Source: Pestalotiopsis fici W106-1 (lineage: Eukaryota; Ascomycota; Sordariomycetes; Amphisphaeriales; Sporocadaceae). Taken from it: a stretch of 64,000 nucleotides of DNA. A model generated the notes under the pieces. It saw only the letters and a list, made by a program, of their open reading frames with translations, searched no databases and was not told where the DNA came from. Positions 11,623 through 27,542 of this stretch are shown piece after piece. Position numbers and translations under genes: made by a program. The DNA is taken from positions 5,948,518 to 6,012,517 of the forward strand of contig NW_006917091.1 in NCBI RefSeq assembly GCF_000516985.1, written 5' to 3'. Positions within the stretch are counted from its first letter, which is position 1. Each line of letters opens with the position of its first letter.

Positions 11623-13035
11623 ATGGCTTCCGACCAAGAGCGGGAGCACGCTCTCCAGAACCTCCGTGCCAAACTCATCGAGTCGCGGGAATGGGAAGCA
11701 AAGCTCAAGGGCCTCCGACAGGAGATCAAGGGACTCGTTAAGGACTTTGACCAGACAGAGGAGAATATCAAAGCTCTGCAAAGCGTGGGACAAATCATTG
11801 GAGAAGTGCTGAAGCAGCTGGATGAGGAGAGATGTGAGTTTATCCCCAATACACTCCTACCTCTACGTAAATATCCTTCTGGAAATTTGCATTGGAGAGG
11901 GTGACAAGTGCTAGCATCTTTCAAGCCCACAGTTCGCTAATCCGACTTGCCACAAACAGTCATCGTCAAAGCCTCTTCAGGTCCCCGCTATGTCGTCGGT
12001 TGCCGCTCCAAGGTCGACAAGGCCAAGATGAAGCAAGGAACCCGTGTCGCGCTCGACATGACGACTCTCACAATTATGCGCATGCTTCCCCGCGAGGTCG
12101 ACCCTCTTGTCTACAACATGTCATTGGAGGACCCCGGCCAAGTCAGCTTTGCCGGTATCGGTGGATTGAATGACCAGATCAGAGAGCTGCGTGAGGTCAT
12201 TGAGCTGCCGCTCAAGAACCCCGAGCTCTTCCTTAGAGTAGGCATCAAGCCGCCAAAGGGAGTTCTGTTATACGGACCGCCCGGAACAGGCAAGACGCTA
12301 CTCGCAAGAGCCGTGGCCAGCAGTTTGGAGACAAATTTCCTAAAGGGTAGGCACATTGAACAATGTATGAGCACACACGAATGCTAACTCTCACCGTCTC
12401 TTAGTCGTCTCTTCGGCCATTGTGGACAAGTATATTGGTGAATCCGCAAGGTTGATTCGAGAAATGTTCGGCTATGCCAAGGAGCACGAGCCCTGTATCA
12501 TCTTCATGGACGAGATTGACGCCATCGGTGGACGACGATTTTCCGAGGGAACGAGTGCGGATCGTGAGATTCAGCGTACGCTGATGGAACTGCTCAACCA
12601 GCTCGACGGTTTCGACTATCTGGGCAAGACCAAGATCATCATGGCTACCAACAGACCCGACACCCTCGACCCGGCTCTGCTGCGTGCCGGTCGTTTGGAC
12701 CGAAAGATTGAGATCCCGCTGCCCAACGAGGTTGGTCGGCTCGAGATTCTCAAGATTCACTCGCAAAGTGTCGTGACGGATGGCGAAATCGACTTTGAGA
12801 GTGTAGTCAAGATGAGTGACGGTTTGAACGGTGCCGATTTGCGGAATATCGTAACAGAGGCGTAAGTCCATCTTGACCTTGCCCTATGGAGTGTTTGCTA
12901 ACATGTTTTCAAAGGGGTCTATTCGCCATCAAGGATTATCGTGATGCCATCAACCAAGACGACTTCAACAAGGCAGTGCGTAAGCTGGCTGAAGCCAAGA
13001 AATTAGAAGGCAAGCTTGAGTACAAGCAGCTGTAA
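11623..13035 (+). CDS. rpt4: 26S proteasome regulatory ATPase Rpt4
   Basis: Four exons (11623-11833, 11960-12346, 12405-12861, 12915-13035) encode 391 residues, the normal size for Rpt4/PSMC6. An N-terminal coiled coil (residues 1-70) is followed by the OB-like domain and the AAA+ ATPase. Walker A GPPGTGKT is in exon 2. Walker [12 protein letters not shown] and the arginine-finger region with [21 protein letters not shown] are in exon 3. The protein is one of six ATPases in the 19S base that unfold substrates and open the 20S gate. Every junction restores conserved sequence, for example [25 protein letters not shown]. The C-terminus ends in KLEYKQL. The start context (cattATGgct) and family length agree. 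Confidence 0.96.
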
Positions 13036-16000
13036 GCTATAAGGAATGAATGATCTTGATTCAGTGGTTTTTTGCTCGGCGTTGGCACGGCAAATAGACA
13101 ACGAGGCTTGGTCACATCAGTCCGCATGACTATACCTCGATGTATAATTCTACCTACCTAGGTACTCTTAAGAAACAGGGTACTTGTGATGATTCCCAGC
13201 ACTGCTTACTTTCCCTTTGTGAAGACTATGAATGTGTAGCCGTCTCTTGATGGGGGACGACGGTTTGATCGCGGTTTAGATGTGTAGTTGTGTTGACGAT
13301 TGTTTCTTTCCGATCGGCACGGGCTCCAAGCGTGTATCCTTAGTGGACGAGAACACCATGGCCTTCGGATCAATTGCCGAGGCTTTAGATCTCTCAAAGA
13401 AAAGGCTTAGGTACACACTCCGTAGATCCGTGGAGCCCACACAGATTGATGCACCTTTGCTTACCTTGGAAATGGCAAGAGTCAAGATTTGGCGGTGAAG
13501 CATTATACGGATAAAAATCCGAGCGGGCACTTTTTTCTGTCTATTCTATAACATGACTCAAACTTTTATCATTTTTGGGGGGTGGAATAGGACATTTGAC
13601 AAGTCCAAAGGCCTTTTTCGTGCCGCTGCCCACCCGAGCCACCCTCATCAGATTCTACACGGTTCAAGAAGCGACTAAAAAAGAATGCAGCCCATCGGGC
13701 CGGCGTCGATGGGTGGTGGTAGTACTTAATCTGTACATGGCGATTTCTAGACTAGTCTGGTGTTGGTCATAAACCTTACGGTTAGTGTCATTGGTTATAC
13801 AGAAGCACAGAGAAAAAAAAACAAGGCGGTCAAATAACATAATGGTCATGTTTTGGGTAGAGAGGATTTTATGATCAAGAGGCTAGCTTCGGGACGATGA
13901 ACTTCCCTGATGAACCATTCCCATAGCCCAACGATGTGGACGCAGCCGATTGGTCAAGGGAAATGGGGATGGTTGTTGTGACAGGTAGAATATTTCCAGC
14001 CTTTTACAAGAAACATATCAGACTACAACATCAGCGCGTCGCGGTTTGGTTGTCATTTTCTGCAGTATGTCGAGTGTGTGGCTGCATCAGTTGTCTTTCG
14101 TTCATGGTGATAGCTCGCAGCTAATGACAGAAATCAATCACAAGGCTGAGAGAGACAAACAGGCCAAGCCACCTTGAATTCGAGCCTTCTAGGTATTAAG
14201 AATTCTGTATAGGCCGTACTGTTGACCAAGAGGATTGTGCATCTTTGTTGGCGACAATGCAAAAGTGAGACTCATTTATGATAATCGCGGGTTTGAGCCA
14301 ACCAGGTTCTAGGAATGGCCATAACCTTGTTGATCTAAAATCGCAGCAGGAATTTTTTTTCTTTTTCCTCAATCATATTTTCACGTGAAAGGGTCTTTTC
14401 CCATTGGGCTGATCCCGGTCATCTTCCCGCGAAATGGCTTTCATGTCGCGATGGCCATTCAAGCGCCATGATAGATCCGGGCGGCATTGTGAGGAACGAA
14501 TGACCACGACGAAATTTGATCCCTGCTGTCTGACATCAGAAGTGCTTCCCGAGAAATGCAGCAAGTGCTGCTAGAGGTGCTATTCTTAGTGATTCAGAAT
14601 TCTTAGTCACCGGACTAACCCGGTAGAGTCCCCTGAAAATGAGGCTGTGGTTTTGGAATTTCCGCAGTACGACTTCGAGAAGGTCGCCAGCGGAGGGCCA
14701 CCCAGGCCTTGTGCGTCCGGCGATCTCCATTGGGCGGGGGCTTGGGGGGGTGGTTTTCCTCTCTCTATCACCAAAAGGGCGCGCCCGCGCTAGAGCAAGG
14801 CACCCGACAGGCCACAGGTTGGGAAGGACGACAGGTAGGCCTGGTAGGTTGGCGGACAAGAGAAATGTCGTCAAAGGGTCGGATTGCATAAACGCAGAGC
14901 CAAGGAAGCGCAGGTTGGAGAGTAGTAGGTATCGGAGATATTGCCATGCATAGCACAAGGGGTGCCACCACAAACCTCGTATGACCCAAGCAAGGCCAGG
15001 GACGGACGATGGATAGTGTCTCCCAAGCTTTTGAGATCGCAAGCTTGCCCTCTGGTACAGAGTATTGGCCCGCAAGATCTGCATGCGGATACGGGAACGC
15101 TGATGGATGGGGGGAGCCACTGTTGCTTGCTTGCCGGCCTTTCTGTTGGAAGGACAGACAGAAACTTTCTTTTACTCTTCGGCTACCTCGTTTCCCTCCA
15201 ACGGCATCAATATCCACTTGGACTCATCCCATGTTTGGACTAACGATGTCTAAGCCCTTGGAACGATATTTAGTTGAACACAAGCCTGACGAGCAGAAAG
15301 AAAGAGGGAGGGGCAAGGCGTCCAGGATTGAAGCCAAGCGTGTCAGCATTTGGGCGGCTGGCCCGCCGTAATGAAAGAGAAGAAACGAGGCTCATAGGCA
15401 GCTCAATTGCCTATTCGCAGAGCCAGTAGAAGGATGGGCGTTGTGCCAAATGACAGCTGCGGTCAGACGGCCGCAGTGGTGGTGGTGATGGTTTTTGCAC
15501 GTAGTTTTAGTGGGCATTGGCAATGTATTCCATAGGTAATAGCATACTGTTTTGCTGTTGGGTCGCCGCCGCATTGCATGGATTCCAGTTCAAACGAATG
15601 ACGCTTGATCCTTGTCATACCTGGCGTTGCCGAGCCAGGGTGATGCCCTGCTCTGTGCTCTTCAGCCACCATGTTGTTGGCCATGTTCTTGTGGGAGACT
15701 GACCCCAGGGCCCAGCTCGTACCGACAGGTCAGTGGGTTCTGGTAGGTAAGTAGTTAGTTAATAGTGGGATGGATTGTCAGGTACGCCACGATATACGAT
15801 GGGGAACGGGGGGAGAACAGGACAGATAGATCATGAAGGTGGTGATTTGCTGGATGGCTGCACTGTGCCTGCCCATACGGAGAATGAAGTTTTCGCAGTC
15901 CCCTCCAAAGGTCCTGCAGCAGGGGACCTCAATTGTCGATACGGATGGGCACGAGAATAGTAGTTGCTCAGCCAATGCATTCGATTCTGCACATACCCTG

Positions 16001-17250
16001 AGGGATAGAGAGCGTTATTACAGTAGTGTTTGTAGTATGTATCAGCCATGAGTCCAGAGGGGCCAAATCTGACAATGCATGAAAGAGCAGAAAGCAACAA
16101 CGAGTCAATGGCAAAAATGGTTCGGTCGCTGCCCGGCAAAATGCCTTGGCATTGTACGTAAGTCGCTACCACACTTGTTTACCAGCAAAGCCGGTCCAAA
16201 TGGCAAGAATAAAGTGATTTTCAAATAAAGAACTCAAAAGAGGAAGTCGACCCCGGAGCAGTATATTGGTGTCTAGTCGTACAAAGCCGCGGGTGAGGCT
16301 GGAGGGGAACAAGACGTGGTTGTTGCATAGTGGTCATCACATCACGTCAATTTCTTCCAAACCTCTTGTCAGCAACCAGCGGGCGACGATCGGGACATTG
16401 AGATTTCTCCTTTCATTGCTTTTTCTTGTTTCTTTTGTTGTACTGATCTGGATACACTCCAACGGCCACGGTTCCGTTGCCAGATAGAGTCAGGGAAGAA
16501 ATCATAACTATAAATGCCAAACTGGGGTGAATCTCAATGTATGGACATGCATTACAAGCAGTAAAAAGTGTAGATTAGGTACATGACCAACATCCAAACC
16601 TAGGTGTTGATCCCAAGTCTCTCTCTGTCTTTCTGGTTGAATTTAACCTGCCGAAGGTACATTTCATGGAATACAACAAGACACTGGACCCGGTGCCCAT
16701 CCTTCATAGTATGTACAATATTATTTACGTATGTATGCACTGCATTTCATCTGGTCAATGGCGTCTCCGTTCCCCCCCAAACCAAAATCATCGATGGGTG
16801 GAAGCCCCATGGCCACTCACCTGGCAATACGGAGCTCAGGGGCTGCTTAGCACGCCAAGAACTAGCTGGTGACCCACTATCTTTGTTACGCTGCAGCTGC
16901 CCCCGCCATACAGAGTACGTACTTGGTACTGTACGTAGTAGTAGCAGTAGTTGCAGCTCAGCCCAGAGCCAGTTGAGAGCCAGAGCCAGCACCAAAGCCA
17001 GAGCCAGGCGCTCAAAGAGAAACCTACATAATAAGAGCAATCCCCTTGACCGTGCTGCTTCGGAAAGCATTTCTTGTTCTTAGTATTTCTGCCTCTCATC
17101 TCTTGCACTTCGCTCACTCTTGATACCCCCCCTCTTTTCGTAGTAAACCCAATCCCATCAACAGACCACCCGCGGGAGCTCGCTTGAACAAACCCCCCTC
17201 CAATCCATCCCACTTCGTACGAGCCTACTACTCTAGAGACTGCCGGCAAG
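13036..17250. other. 4.2 kb gene-free region upstream of gfa1
   Basis: No gene is supported on either strand. Open frames (for example 14536-15120 minus, 194 codons) lack recognisable domains and conserved-looking sequence. The region holds the rpt4 3' end, a perfect palindrome TACCTAGGTA at 13155-13164, G/C-rich stretches near 14700-14830, and an imperfect AGAGCC repeat at 16962-17007. The last several hundred bases, rich in C and T runs, probably form the gfa1 promoter and leader. Confidence 0.5.
16962..17007. repeat. Imperfect AGAGCC/CCAGAG hexamer repeat
   Basis: CCAGAG-type units recur with small interruptions about 250 bp upstream of the gfa1 start. This is a simple-sequence repeat seen directly; any regulatory role is unknown. 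Confidence 0.6.
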
Positions 17251-19972
<2,722 letters not shown>

Positions 19973-20816
19973 AGGAATTGGTTGTATGAATTAAGCATTT
20001 GTTGGCCACGGCGACCGGAGTTGGTTGCTATAGGTATGCAGGAGCGGTGATTGATTTTGGCGCAATATCACCGTTCACCCAGCACAAAGGAACTGGGAAT
20101 TTGGGAAAAAGCCGACAAAATGTACTCACGCATTTGGTGCGATGATGAAGCGACGGCATCAGCAGATGATGTACGTGCAAATAAATGAATTTTTAGCGCA
20201 GTCAAAAGCTAGACAGAGGATGACTGAGATTTTTACTAATTGATACATGTTCTAAAATCACCTTGACTGACTGATTTCTTCACCGCGAGACTTGTGCGAA
20301 CAAGATGAACAAGGCCTTGATTCAATTTGCTACTTGGGAAAGATGATATCATGTGCATTCTCTCTTCCATCCATAATCAACCAGACACACCCATGATTTT
20401 GGCAGGCACGTACATGTTCTTATGCCTTGACATACCGAGCACCAGGTTGCCGATTCATGATCTCTTGGCGCAGGTGGCAAGTAGCCGTAGTTATGAATGA
20501 TATCGAGACAGCAACGCATGCAAGAAGCGAAGTGGTTGCCCCAAGAATCCTCCAGTGGCCAGAAGATTCCGCGTAGAAAGGATACATTTGCACATACTGA
20601 ATAGAGTACGAAGATTGGCACGATCATTGACCACAAGCCTTATTGACCATGCGAAGGCTTTCAGATTGTATTCGCTCTAGTGTTACACATCCAACCCGAA
20701 ACGCCGAGAGCAGTCTATATTGCTTCACTCGCGCTTTGTCATTTCCACGGGATATCGTGCTGCTGCTATCAAGAATGTGCAAGACCCCCAGTCCGCCTGA
20801 ACCAATCAAACATAGC
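19973..20816. other. Intergenic between convergent gfa1 and pre4
   Basis: 844 bp of shared 3' sequence. No gene, RNA or repeat recognised. Confidence 0.5.
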
Positions 20817-21768
20817 TTAGACTGTCTGCGTGCCATATCCCTTGATTCTGTCAGCAAACGCCCAGCTCTGGTTCTCCAGCTTGGCGTCCTCCTTCAGATC
20901 CACTCCATCCTTGGTCACGACGGCAATTGAGTACGTGTCCAAGGATCGAGCATCTCTGTAAAACAACACCTTCATACACTCCTGGACAACCTTGACGGCC
21001 TCTTCCCGGGTAAGCTTGGCGGCGCTCTCCTCGTCGGGAGCATACTTGCGCATGACGGGTTGGGCCAGCATCTCGCCGTAGCCAGTGGCCAAGCTGGGGC
21101 TGGTGAACGTGGTGCCGAGCAGATCGGTGGCGGCGAGGAAGGGCTTGCCCTCCTCATCAAGGCCGGCGACCAGCAGGTGGTTCCAGAGCGGGTCAAACTT
21201 GGAGCGGCGGTGGTAGAGCAGCTTGGCCAGGTACTTGTGCAAGTTGCGGGCGTTGAGCGTATGCGAGGCGTCTGAGTGGTAGTTCTCGTCAATAGCGAGC
21301 TCTGTGAGGTGGCGGTCGAGGTACTGCATGTCCGACACGTCGCCGCCAAAGCCGACAACGGTCGAGTCGGCAAAGGTGCGCAGACGCTTGACGTCGTTGA
21401 AGCGGGCGAGCGATCCGTACGAGGCTGATCAGATGGGCAAATTAGCAAGGAAACAGTTGCAGGTACGGATGAATTGTCGAGCGGAATCCCCCGTCGTTTT
21501 CGTGAGCATACCTAGGTTGTCGGCCGCAATGACGACGCCGTCCTTGAACTTGAGAGCTACCACAGAGGTTCCGGTCACGATTGGAGACTGGGTGTGTGTG
21601 CTGGGACCATTGGGGCGCATATAGGAAGCATCGTAGCTGCCGTAAACGTCGTCTCTGGGCTGTGTCAAGACAACGAGGCAGACATTAGCAATCAGGTTCA
21701 GGTCGAATGGACATGGGTGACTCTGGAAGCAAGCTTACACGGCCCCAAAATTGCGGTCGGTGATCCAT
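20817..21768 (-). CDS. pre4: 20S proteasome beta subunit (Pre4/PSMB4 type)
   Basis: Three exons on the minus strand: 21739-21768, 21512-21659 and 20817-21424, giving 261 residues. The N-terminus [10 protein letters not shown] joins [10 protein letters not shown], then the mature part begins around [20 protein letters not shown]. Further family motifs are [14 protein letters not shown] and [10 protein letters not shown]. This is the noncatalytic beta subunit called Pre4 in yeast and PSMB4 in human; it lacks the active-site N-terminal Thr context of beta1, beta2 and beta5. It assembles in the beta ring of the 20S core. Exon 1 is only ten codons long; the GTAAGC donor and CAG acceptor give the conserved WGRPRDD junction. 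Confidence 0.94.
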
Positions 21769-22776
21769 CTTGGTGTTGTATGTATCTGGTGAGCGACTCT
21801 GGAGAGAGAGAGTTACGTGACGTAAGAAAGCAGCGAGAGATGATGAACGGCGTCGTTTGTGGTGGTTGATTGTAGTCAAGATGATGGAGATGATGGGAAA
21901 GGCTGAGAGTTGCGAGGCGTTCAGTGGTTCGTTCCTACCTTAGGTACCTCAGGTAGCGTGCGTAGCTCTGTGAGCTGGGGTGTTTTGGGGGGCCTGGCAG
22001 TCGTCACGGTTCTGCCTTCCATCATTGAGGTGGGCGAGAGAGCTTGGACCAATGAGCTATCACCCTTCGGTGCCTTGTATGTTGGAACCAATCAGCATAC
22101 ACTCCTCCTACACGACATACTCTGTACATATCCCACAGCTCGCTTATGTATCAACTTGCACAAATATAATTGTTGTTGATAATTGCAGTCATGCACCGCA
22201 TCTATATATTTCTGACTGCATAGGAAACTTCAATGATATTTCTAGGAAATTCAATAATGGTCCAGACTGCCCGCGGTTGAGGCCTCAACCGGGCATGCTC
22301 AACCAAACTCAATTGCTACCCATCTTCCTCTGCTGAGAATCGCAGTTCCAAAAACATATATAGAATGGAAACTCTTTCTCTCTCTCTCAGAGTTATCCTA
22401 ATTACAAAATCTAAGTGTTGCTAGAATAGGTGTGTAAATATACAAGATTGATTAAAATATGACTATATTGTACAGAGGATAATGAAATGGTAATCCTAAC
22501 GCGAGCGCGACAAGCACGCTTTTGGGTATATGATCGCGACAAATCTGATCTTATTGCAAGATTGAATGCTCCAGGCCCGCCCCCAGGTAAAGGACCTTTT
22601 TGTGTGTCGAAATCTAAACCTCCCTTGTACCGTTGAAAATGCTGTCCGAAGTCGAAGGTGGAAAATAAAAAATGCGGATTCCTCAAAAACGCCCATAGAC
22701 TCGAGACATCAAATCATCACTTGTGACCGACAGACTCTCTCTCTCTCTTTTACCCCATAAACCTTTGCTATTGTTT
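21769..22776. other. Intergenic, pre4 promoter and downstream gene 3' end
   Basis: 1.0 kb. It contains repeated TACCT/AGGTA words around 21936-21956 and AT-rich sequence toward 22440. No gene recognised. Confidence 0.5.
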
Positions 22777-24420
22777 TCAGCCCTCCTTTGCCAGCTCGGA
22801 TGCAATCTCCTCCCGTACCTTGCGGCACCATGTCCAGATTGCTTGCTCAAAGTCCAACCATACTTGTCTGTCACGGTTGTAGACGATGCCCATGACGTCC
22901 ACTTTAAGGACGATCTCCCATCGCAACTCGGCTGCCTTGATCCAGTAGCGCAAGTTGTCGGCGCATCTATAGGGCTTCTGCGTATCTGTGTGGAAATTGC
23001 CAATCGCGCCGAACCGTCGCTTGGACTTTCTGACTGCTGCATTGTGAAGCTGTACAAGGCGCAGTCCGTTCTGCATACTCTGAAGAAATGGCGTCGGCAG
23101 CTCTATAGAGTCGGTAATAGGAGTGTATGAGGGCAAGACCTCATCCTCGGGCATCATCGCGGTAAGGAAGACGATTTCACGCTCAATCTCTCGGCCGGTC
23201 CAGTTGCCAGTCAACCAAGTCCATCCGGCCCTCTCTGCCCGATCTGCTGCTTCAAGTTCTTCTTCTTGCTTGAGCATTGAGCGGATGCTCCCAATCCAGG
23301 AGACCATGGTGTCATGCTCGTTGTCATGCATACCCCCAATAAAGTTGCGTGTCGCCATGTTTTTCAAAACCTCCATGACTTTCCAAAGCTCCGAGCGTAC
23401 CGCCTTTTCCGATTTGATCGTATCCAGGCGTTCGGGATGGTCATGGGTCGTGTAGTATACCTTGGCGGCACGAATAGCCAAGGTCATGACGTCAAGGATT
23501 TGCATACCTTGCAGTTCATACCAGCCCTGTCCATGAGCGGCAGTCTTGTCAGGCGATGTAATCACAATTGACGCGCGAGATGAAGCAGTTGCCGCTGCAG
23601 ACTCGCGTAGTGACTTGGCAGCAGTATCGAGAGCCGAGTTCAGCTCAGCCTTGAGCTCGGCATTTGTCGGCGGCTTGGGAATGTGCTTTTCCCTGTGTTT
23701 GTAGGTACTGGTGGTTGGAGGGAGCATATTGGCGTCCGCCTCATCTTCTTCTTCGTCATCCGAGTAGAAGACAGCACTATCTGTAACGGGTGACTGAGCA
23801 AAATAGCCATGGATGGAACTGAAGTCTGGACTCGTGCTCATGGGGGAAGCATATGGCGAGTCAAAGTCATACCCCGACACAATGGGCGAAAGGAGTGCTG
23901 GCATATCGACTTGTGAGAAATCCAGCGTAGCTCTGGGATTTCTTTTCCTGGCAAGCTGCCCTCCCTTTCCATCCAACAATCCGGTCCTAGCGAAATAATG
24001 CTGAAGGTGAGTAATGCTTCCCAAGCTCAAAACACTGTCTCTGTGCTTGGCACTCTCTGCAAAATCGGTCCCATCAGGCCTCGAATATCCTCGTCGCTTT
24101 GATTTACCGACACCAAAGAAGCTTGCCGATGAATAACGCTTGGACTTTCTGTCTGTTACTGATGGGGCCGATGTATAGCTGGCCGATGACTGTCGTGAGT
24201 AGGAATCGTTGTCAAGAGAGTATCGGTATGATGAGGCATCGGAGCTGGAAGCGCGGGATTCTGATGAGGCTGTTGATATGGTGCGGCCGAATCTCAAGCT
24301 TAGGGCGCCCAATGCCCTTGTTGGCACCGTCTCCAAGGCGGGCGAGCCGCGGCGACGAATAGGTTCGTCAAGAGACATCCTCGGCCTTGCAGGCTCGTCA
24401 AGGGACATCCTGTAAGCCAT
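22777..24420 (-). CDS. Uncharacterised conserved-looking fungal protein, 547 aa
   Basis: Single exon on the minus strand, start at 24420. The N-terminal half (1-230) is Ser/Arg-rich and probably disordered; it opens with two MSLDEP repeats and contains an acidic stretch (YSDDEEEDEADAN). The C-terminal half is more ordered: an Ala-rich helix (about 265-300), a segment beginning GWYELQGMQILDVMTLAIRA (about 315), a GWTWLTGNWTGREIEREI segment and a Trp-rich end (LRYWIKAAELRWEI, IWTWCRKVREEI). I do not recognise a named domain. The long intact frame, the ordered C-terminal half and sensible codon use support a real gene. A scaffold or signalling adaptor role is possible but not shown. Confidence 0.85.
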   Translation of the reverse strand: MAYRMSLDEPARPRMSLDEPIRRRGSPALETVPTRALGALSLRFGRTISTASSESRASSSDASSYRYSLDNDSYSRQSSASYTSAPSVTDRKSKRYSSASFFGVGKSKRRGYSRPDGTDFAESAKHRDSVLSLGSITHLQHYFARTGLLDGKGGQLARKRNPRATLDFSQVDMPALLSPIVSGYDFDSPYASPMSTSPDFSSIHGYFAQSPVTDSAVFYSDDEEEDEADANMLPPTTSTYKHREKHIPKPPTNAELKAELNSALDTAAKSLRESAAATASSRASIVITSPDKTAAHGQGWYELQGMQILDVMTLAIRAAKVYYTTHDHPERLDTIKSEKAVRSELWKVMEVLKNMATRNFIGGMHDNEHDTMVSWIGSIRSMLKQEEELEAADRAERAGWTWLTGNWTGREIEREIVFLTAMMPEDEVLPSYTPITDSIELPTPFLQSMQNGLRLVQLHNAAVRKSKRRFGAIGNFHTDTQKPYRCADNLRYWIKAAELRWEIVLKVDVMGIVYNRDRQVWLDFEQAIWTWCRKVREEIASELAKEG

Positions 24421-27113
24421 GACGAGCAGTCAGGATAGAGAACGAGTTAAGGAGGATTATCTAAAAGATCCAGTAGCGGCAGGATGTAACGGCAGCTAGT
24501 TCAGGCCTGCAACTGAATGAGACGAAAGAGACGGGGAGAGATTAAAGTACGATTGTTACGGCGGAAGTAGTAGTAAAAAACAAGTGGAAGAAAGATAGCG
24601 AGAAGAAGAGGGAAAGGTTTGTGTACCACAACGAAAGAGAAACGAAAGATGTCGAGGTACAGATTTGACGGGGAGTCAGCGGAAAGTTCGGTAGGTTGGC
24701 AAGTAGGTAGGCACTGTTTGAACAAAATCTCTGAGCCTAGGAGGTATAATGGAGCAACATTGACATGCTGGCGAAGGAGCAGTGGTAATGTAGGTAGGTA
24801 GCAAGCAGGTGTACACGTCGAGAGGAGTACGTACGGTAGGTAAGAGGAGTGGCAGCCAACTAACTGCTTCGTACCTAACGTACCTGAACCCTAGGGATGG
24901 ACATCGTTAGAATATCAGGGGTGGATTCTTCGAGGAGAGCGACCAGGGGGTTTCGAAAGCAGTCATTCGCGTCTTGCCGATTGGGTGGAGACGCGTGAAA
25001 TGGGACTGTCTAGCCCTTGTATTTTTCTCTGTAAAAGGAAGATCCGACGGAATGGATGGGACGGGGAACTTGGATCGCCTGGCAGCTAAGCAAGAAAGCT
25101 AGCTGCCTGGTCGATGCTGTTGTAGACGATTCCATCATGTCTCTCTCTATCTCACTCTGAAAGATTGGCGGTGGGCACAAGAGTGTCTCTGCATAAAGAG
25201 AGTGCTGCCAACGCAGAGAGGCATGACTTGGGAAGTGAACTGGACACCAAAGCTTTTTTGGCTCCTGTGACAATGTTTAGATCAACTGGCCCAGCAACGA
25301 AATTGGTTGACATTCCACAGCTAATGACCGAAGAGTGGGGTGCAATGAAGTTCGACAGTGTCAAGCAAATGCCCTTGCCATCCACCAATAACCGACGAAG
25401 GGGCGAACTGTCCTGACTGGATGGATGGAGACAGGACCCAGGGTTGTTGCTTGCTCCTCAGGTGATTACAGAAAACCGTCAGATCTTGCCCAAGATTCGA
25501 GTCTATCGAAAGGAAAGCATTCAAGAAGAGATGTCAGACTCTGACTGCGGTATGTCGGGTAGTACCAAATCTGTCTGCTCAATCAGGTTTGGTAGCTGTC
25601 AGGTCAAATATCACTTGCTGAACCCAAACGAGCTTGCTTAATTTTAGCTGCTCCCCCACATTTTCCCTCGACAGCAAGACAAGGTACCTAGGTAATTAGC
25701 TTGTGCTCGGGCCGGGTATGGAGCTTTCCAGGGGCCCTTCCGTACCTTACCTAGGCTGTGTATGCCGCGCCGCAGCTGGGAATGGAGCTTCTAGAAGCCG
25801 GGTACGTACGTCAAAGGAGGCAACCCTTGTACTGATTACCAACCAGTCGTAACCCTGATGAAGTGTAATACGACCATCATTGATCACCTTTTCCCTTCAG
25901 CTACAGTGTGTGTAGTCTAACTGAAGCGAACGGTCTTCTTGAGACCGGAAACTAAAATCTGTTCCCCATGCAAGGGTCCATGGGGTCTTATGGTTTGGCT
26001 GTTTTATGATTCCCGCCTTACATATACGACATTTGAACCTATCCATGCACAAAAAAAGAAGGGCTGCATCAACTTCTGCATCCGCGGGTATAATGCATAA
26101 CGAACCATGCATGTTGCCAGGGTTCAGTGCTGCAATACACGAGCTATTTCCAAACTATTGTATGAGATGTGACGCCAATGTGCATGTAAGAAAAAAAAAA
26201 CATATGTTTCAAGTTAAGTATTAAACAATTACATGGTAATATCTAGAAGAAGAAAAGAAGTAAACTGCAAAATAGGTGGTCGGCTTTTGGCCACTGCTTG
26301 GTTTTGAGATTTGGAGCACACTTATGATTTTGTATCGTACGTAATCTGAGGTCATGTATTTTATCAGATCGATCGATCCAAAAACTCTCCTGCTCGGCTG
26401 CTAAATAAATGCCTACCTTCTATGCAATACACGTGCAAACCAGCAACACTTGGACTTCATGATGAACACTTGATACCACATGTCGGTAATGTACCCAGCG
26501 ACAACTACCACCTTTAATTGGCACGGTCTTGCACGGGTCTTGCAACGTGGCTGCTAGCTTGGGAGGTCTGAACCACTTATCAGACTTCATCTCAAGGTCC
26601 ATAACCACGGCACAAAAGCCCAGCCAGGTTGCCAGGCTCTGTCGCACAAACCATCATCTGTACCGTGTGAAGCGCACGAGTTATTCTCGTCCAGTTCGTC
26701 TGGTAGATCTGCAGACACCAAACCGCTTGTGGGTCTAGTGCCACTGTCACCCTGGGAGGTTCTAAAAATCCATATTACAACCGGACCCATCCCGTGGGTC
26801 GGGGATTGTATCACGATAGAAGGACCCTTGAAGGACATCTGCAAACTAAAGCCAGTGGCTCGTGAAGCTGGAAATGAAAGTCACCATGAGGCAATCTCCT
26901 AGGTCCCGTCGGCCGGTCAGTCGGTCGCACAGCAGTCTCCTGAATCGACAGACTTCCTCATTGCCTTGTGTTTGGCCTGTCTGTCTTGCTGCAAGTCAAG
27001 GGCTCTCGTAATCAAATCTGTGTATTGGGGGGGTTTTCGCATACGGACGAGCCAACCACTCGACTTTGACCAGCCGCGGTTGCTTTTCCCCAAAGTCAAA
27101 TCGCGGGCGGAAA

Positions 27114-27184
27114 AACAACAATAACAACAACACTGCTGCTACTCCTACTACCACTACCGCCAGCTACCGCCACTACTGCTACTA
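27114..27184. repeat. Trinucleotide ACN-type low-complexity tract
   Basis: Runs of ACA, then CTA/CCA/CTG triplets, seen directly. It lies about 1 kb upstream of kar9. Confidence 0.6.
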
Positions 27185-27542
27185 GGTACTCTGTAGTTCG
27201 ATTGAAACTTGGGTTGTAAAAGTTCAAAGGGAACACCCGAAAATGTTTTAGATTTTCCTTCCGGCCAGCTTTTGGACTGCTTCCTCTCTTCTTCCCACCT
27301 TCACGCCGGGTTTTATTCTTTGGGCTTTCTAAACAAGCGCAATTTTTTGTTTGCCTCGACGATTTTGCTTGGAAGTGCCTCGCCCGGAAGCATTCGACTT
27401 TGTGCCCGCGACGCGAGGAGTTTGGCAGCAGAAGCTCTCCTTGCAGCCGTCAACCTTGTACCTTGCTGCTGTGTAGAACAACAGCGACAAAAGCTTACTA
27501 CCTGGAGCGACCCGGACCCCGGACACCAAAGCCGCCTAGGGG

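Noticed and set aside
14536..15120. 194-codon open frame on the minus strand in the gfa1 upstream region
   Set aside because: No domain, no splice-consistent extension, low-complexity composition; overlaps equally long frames on the other strand.
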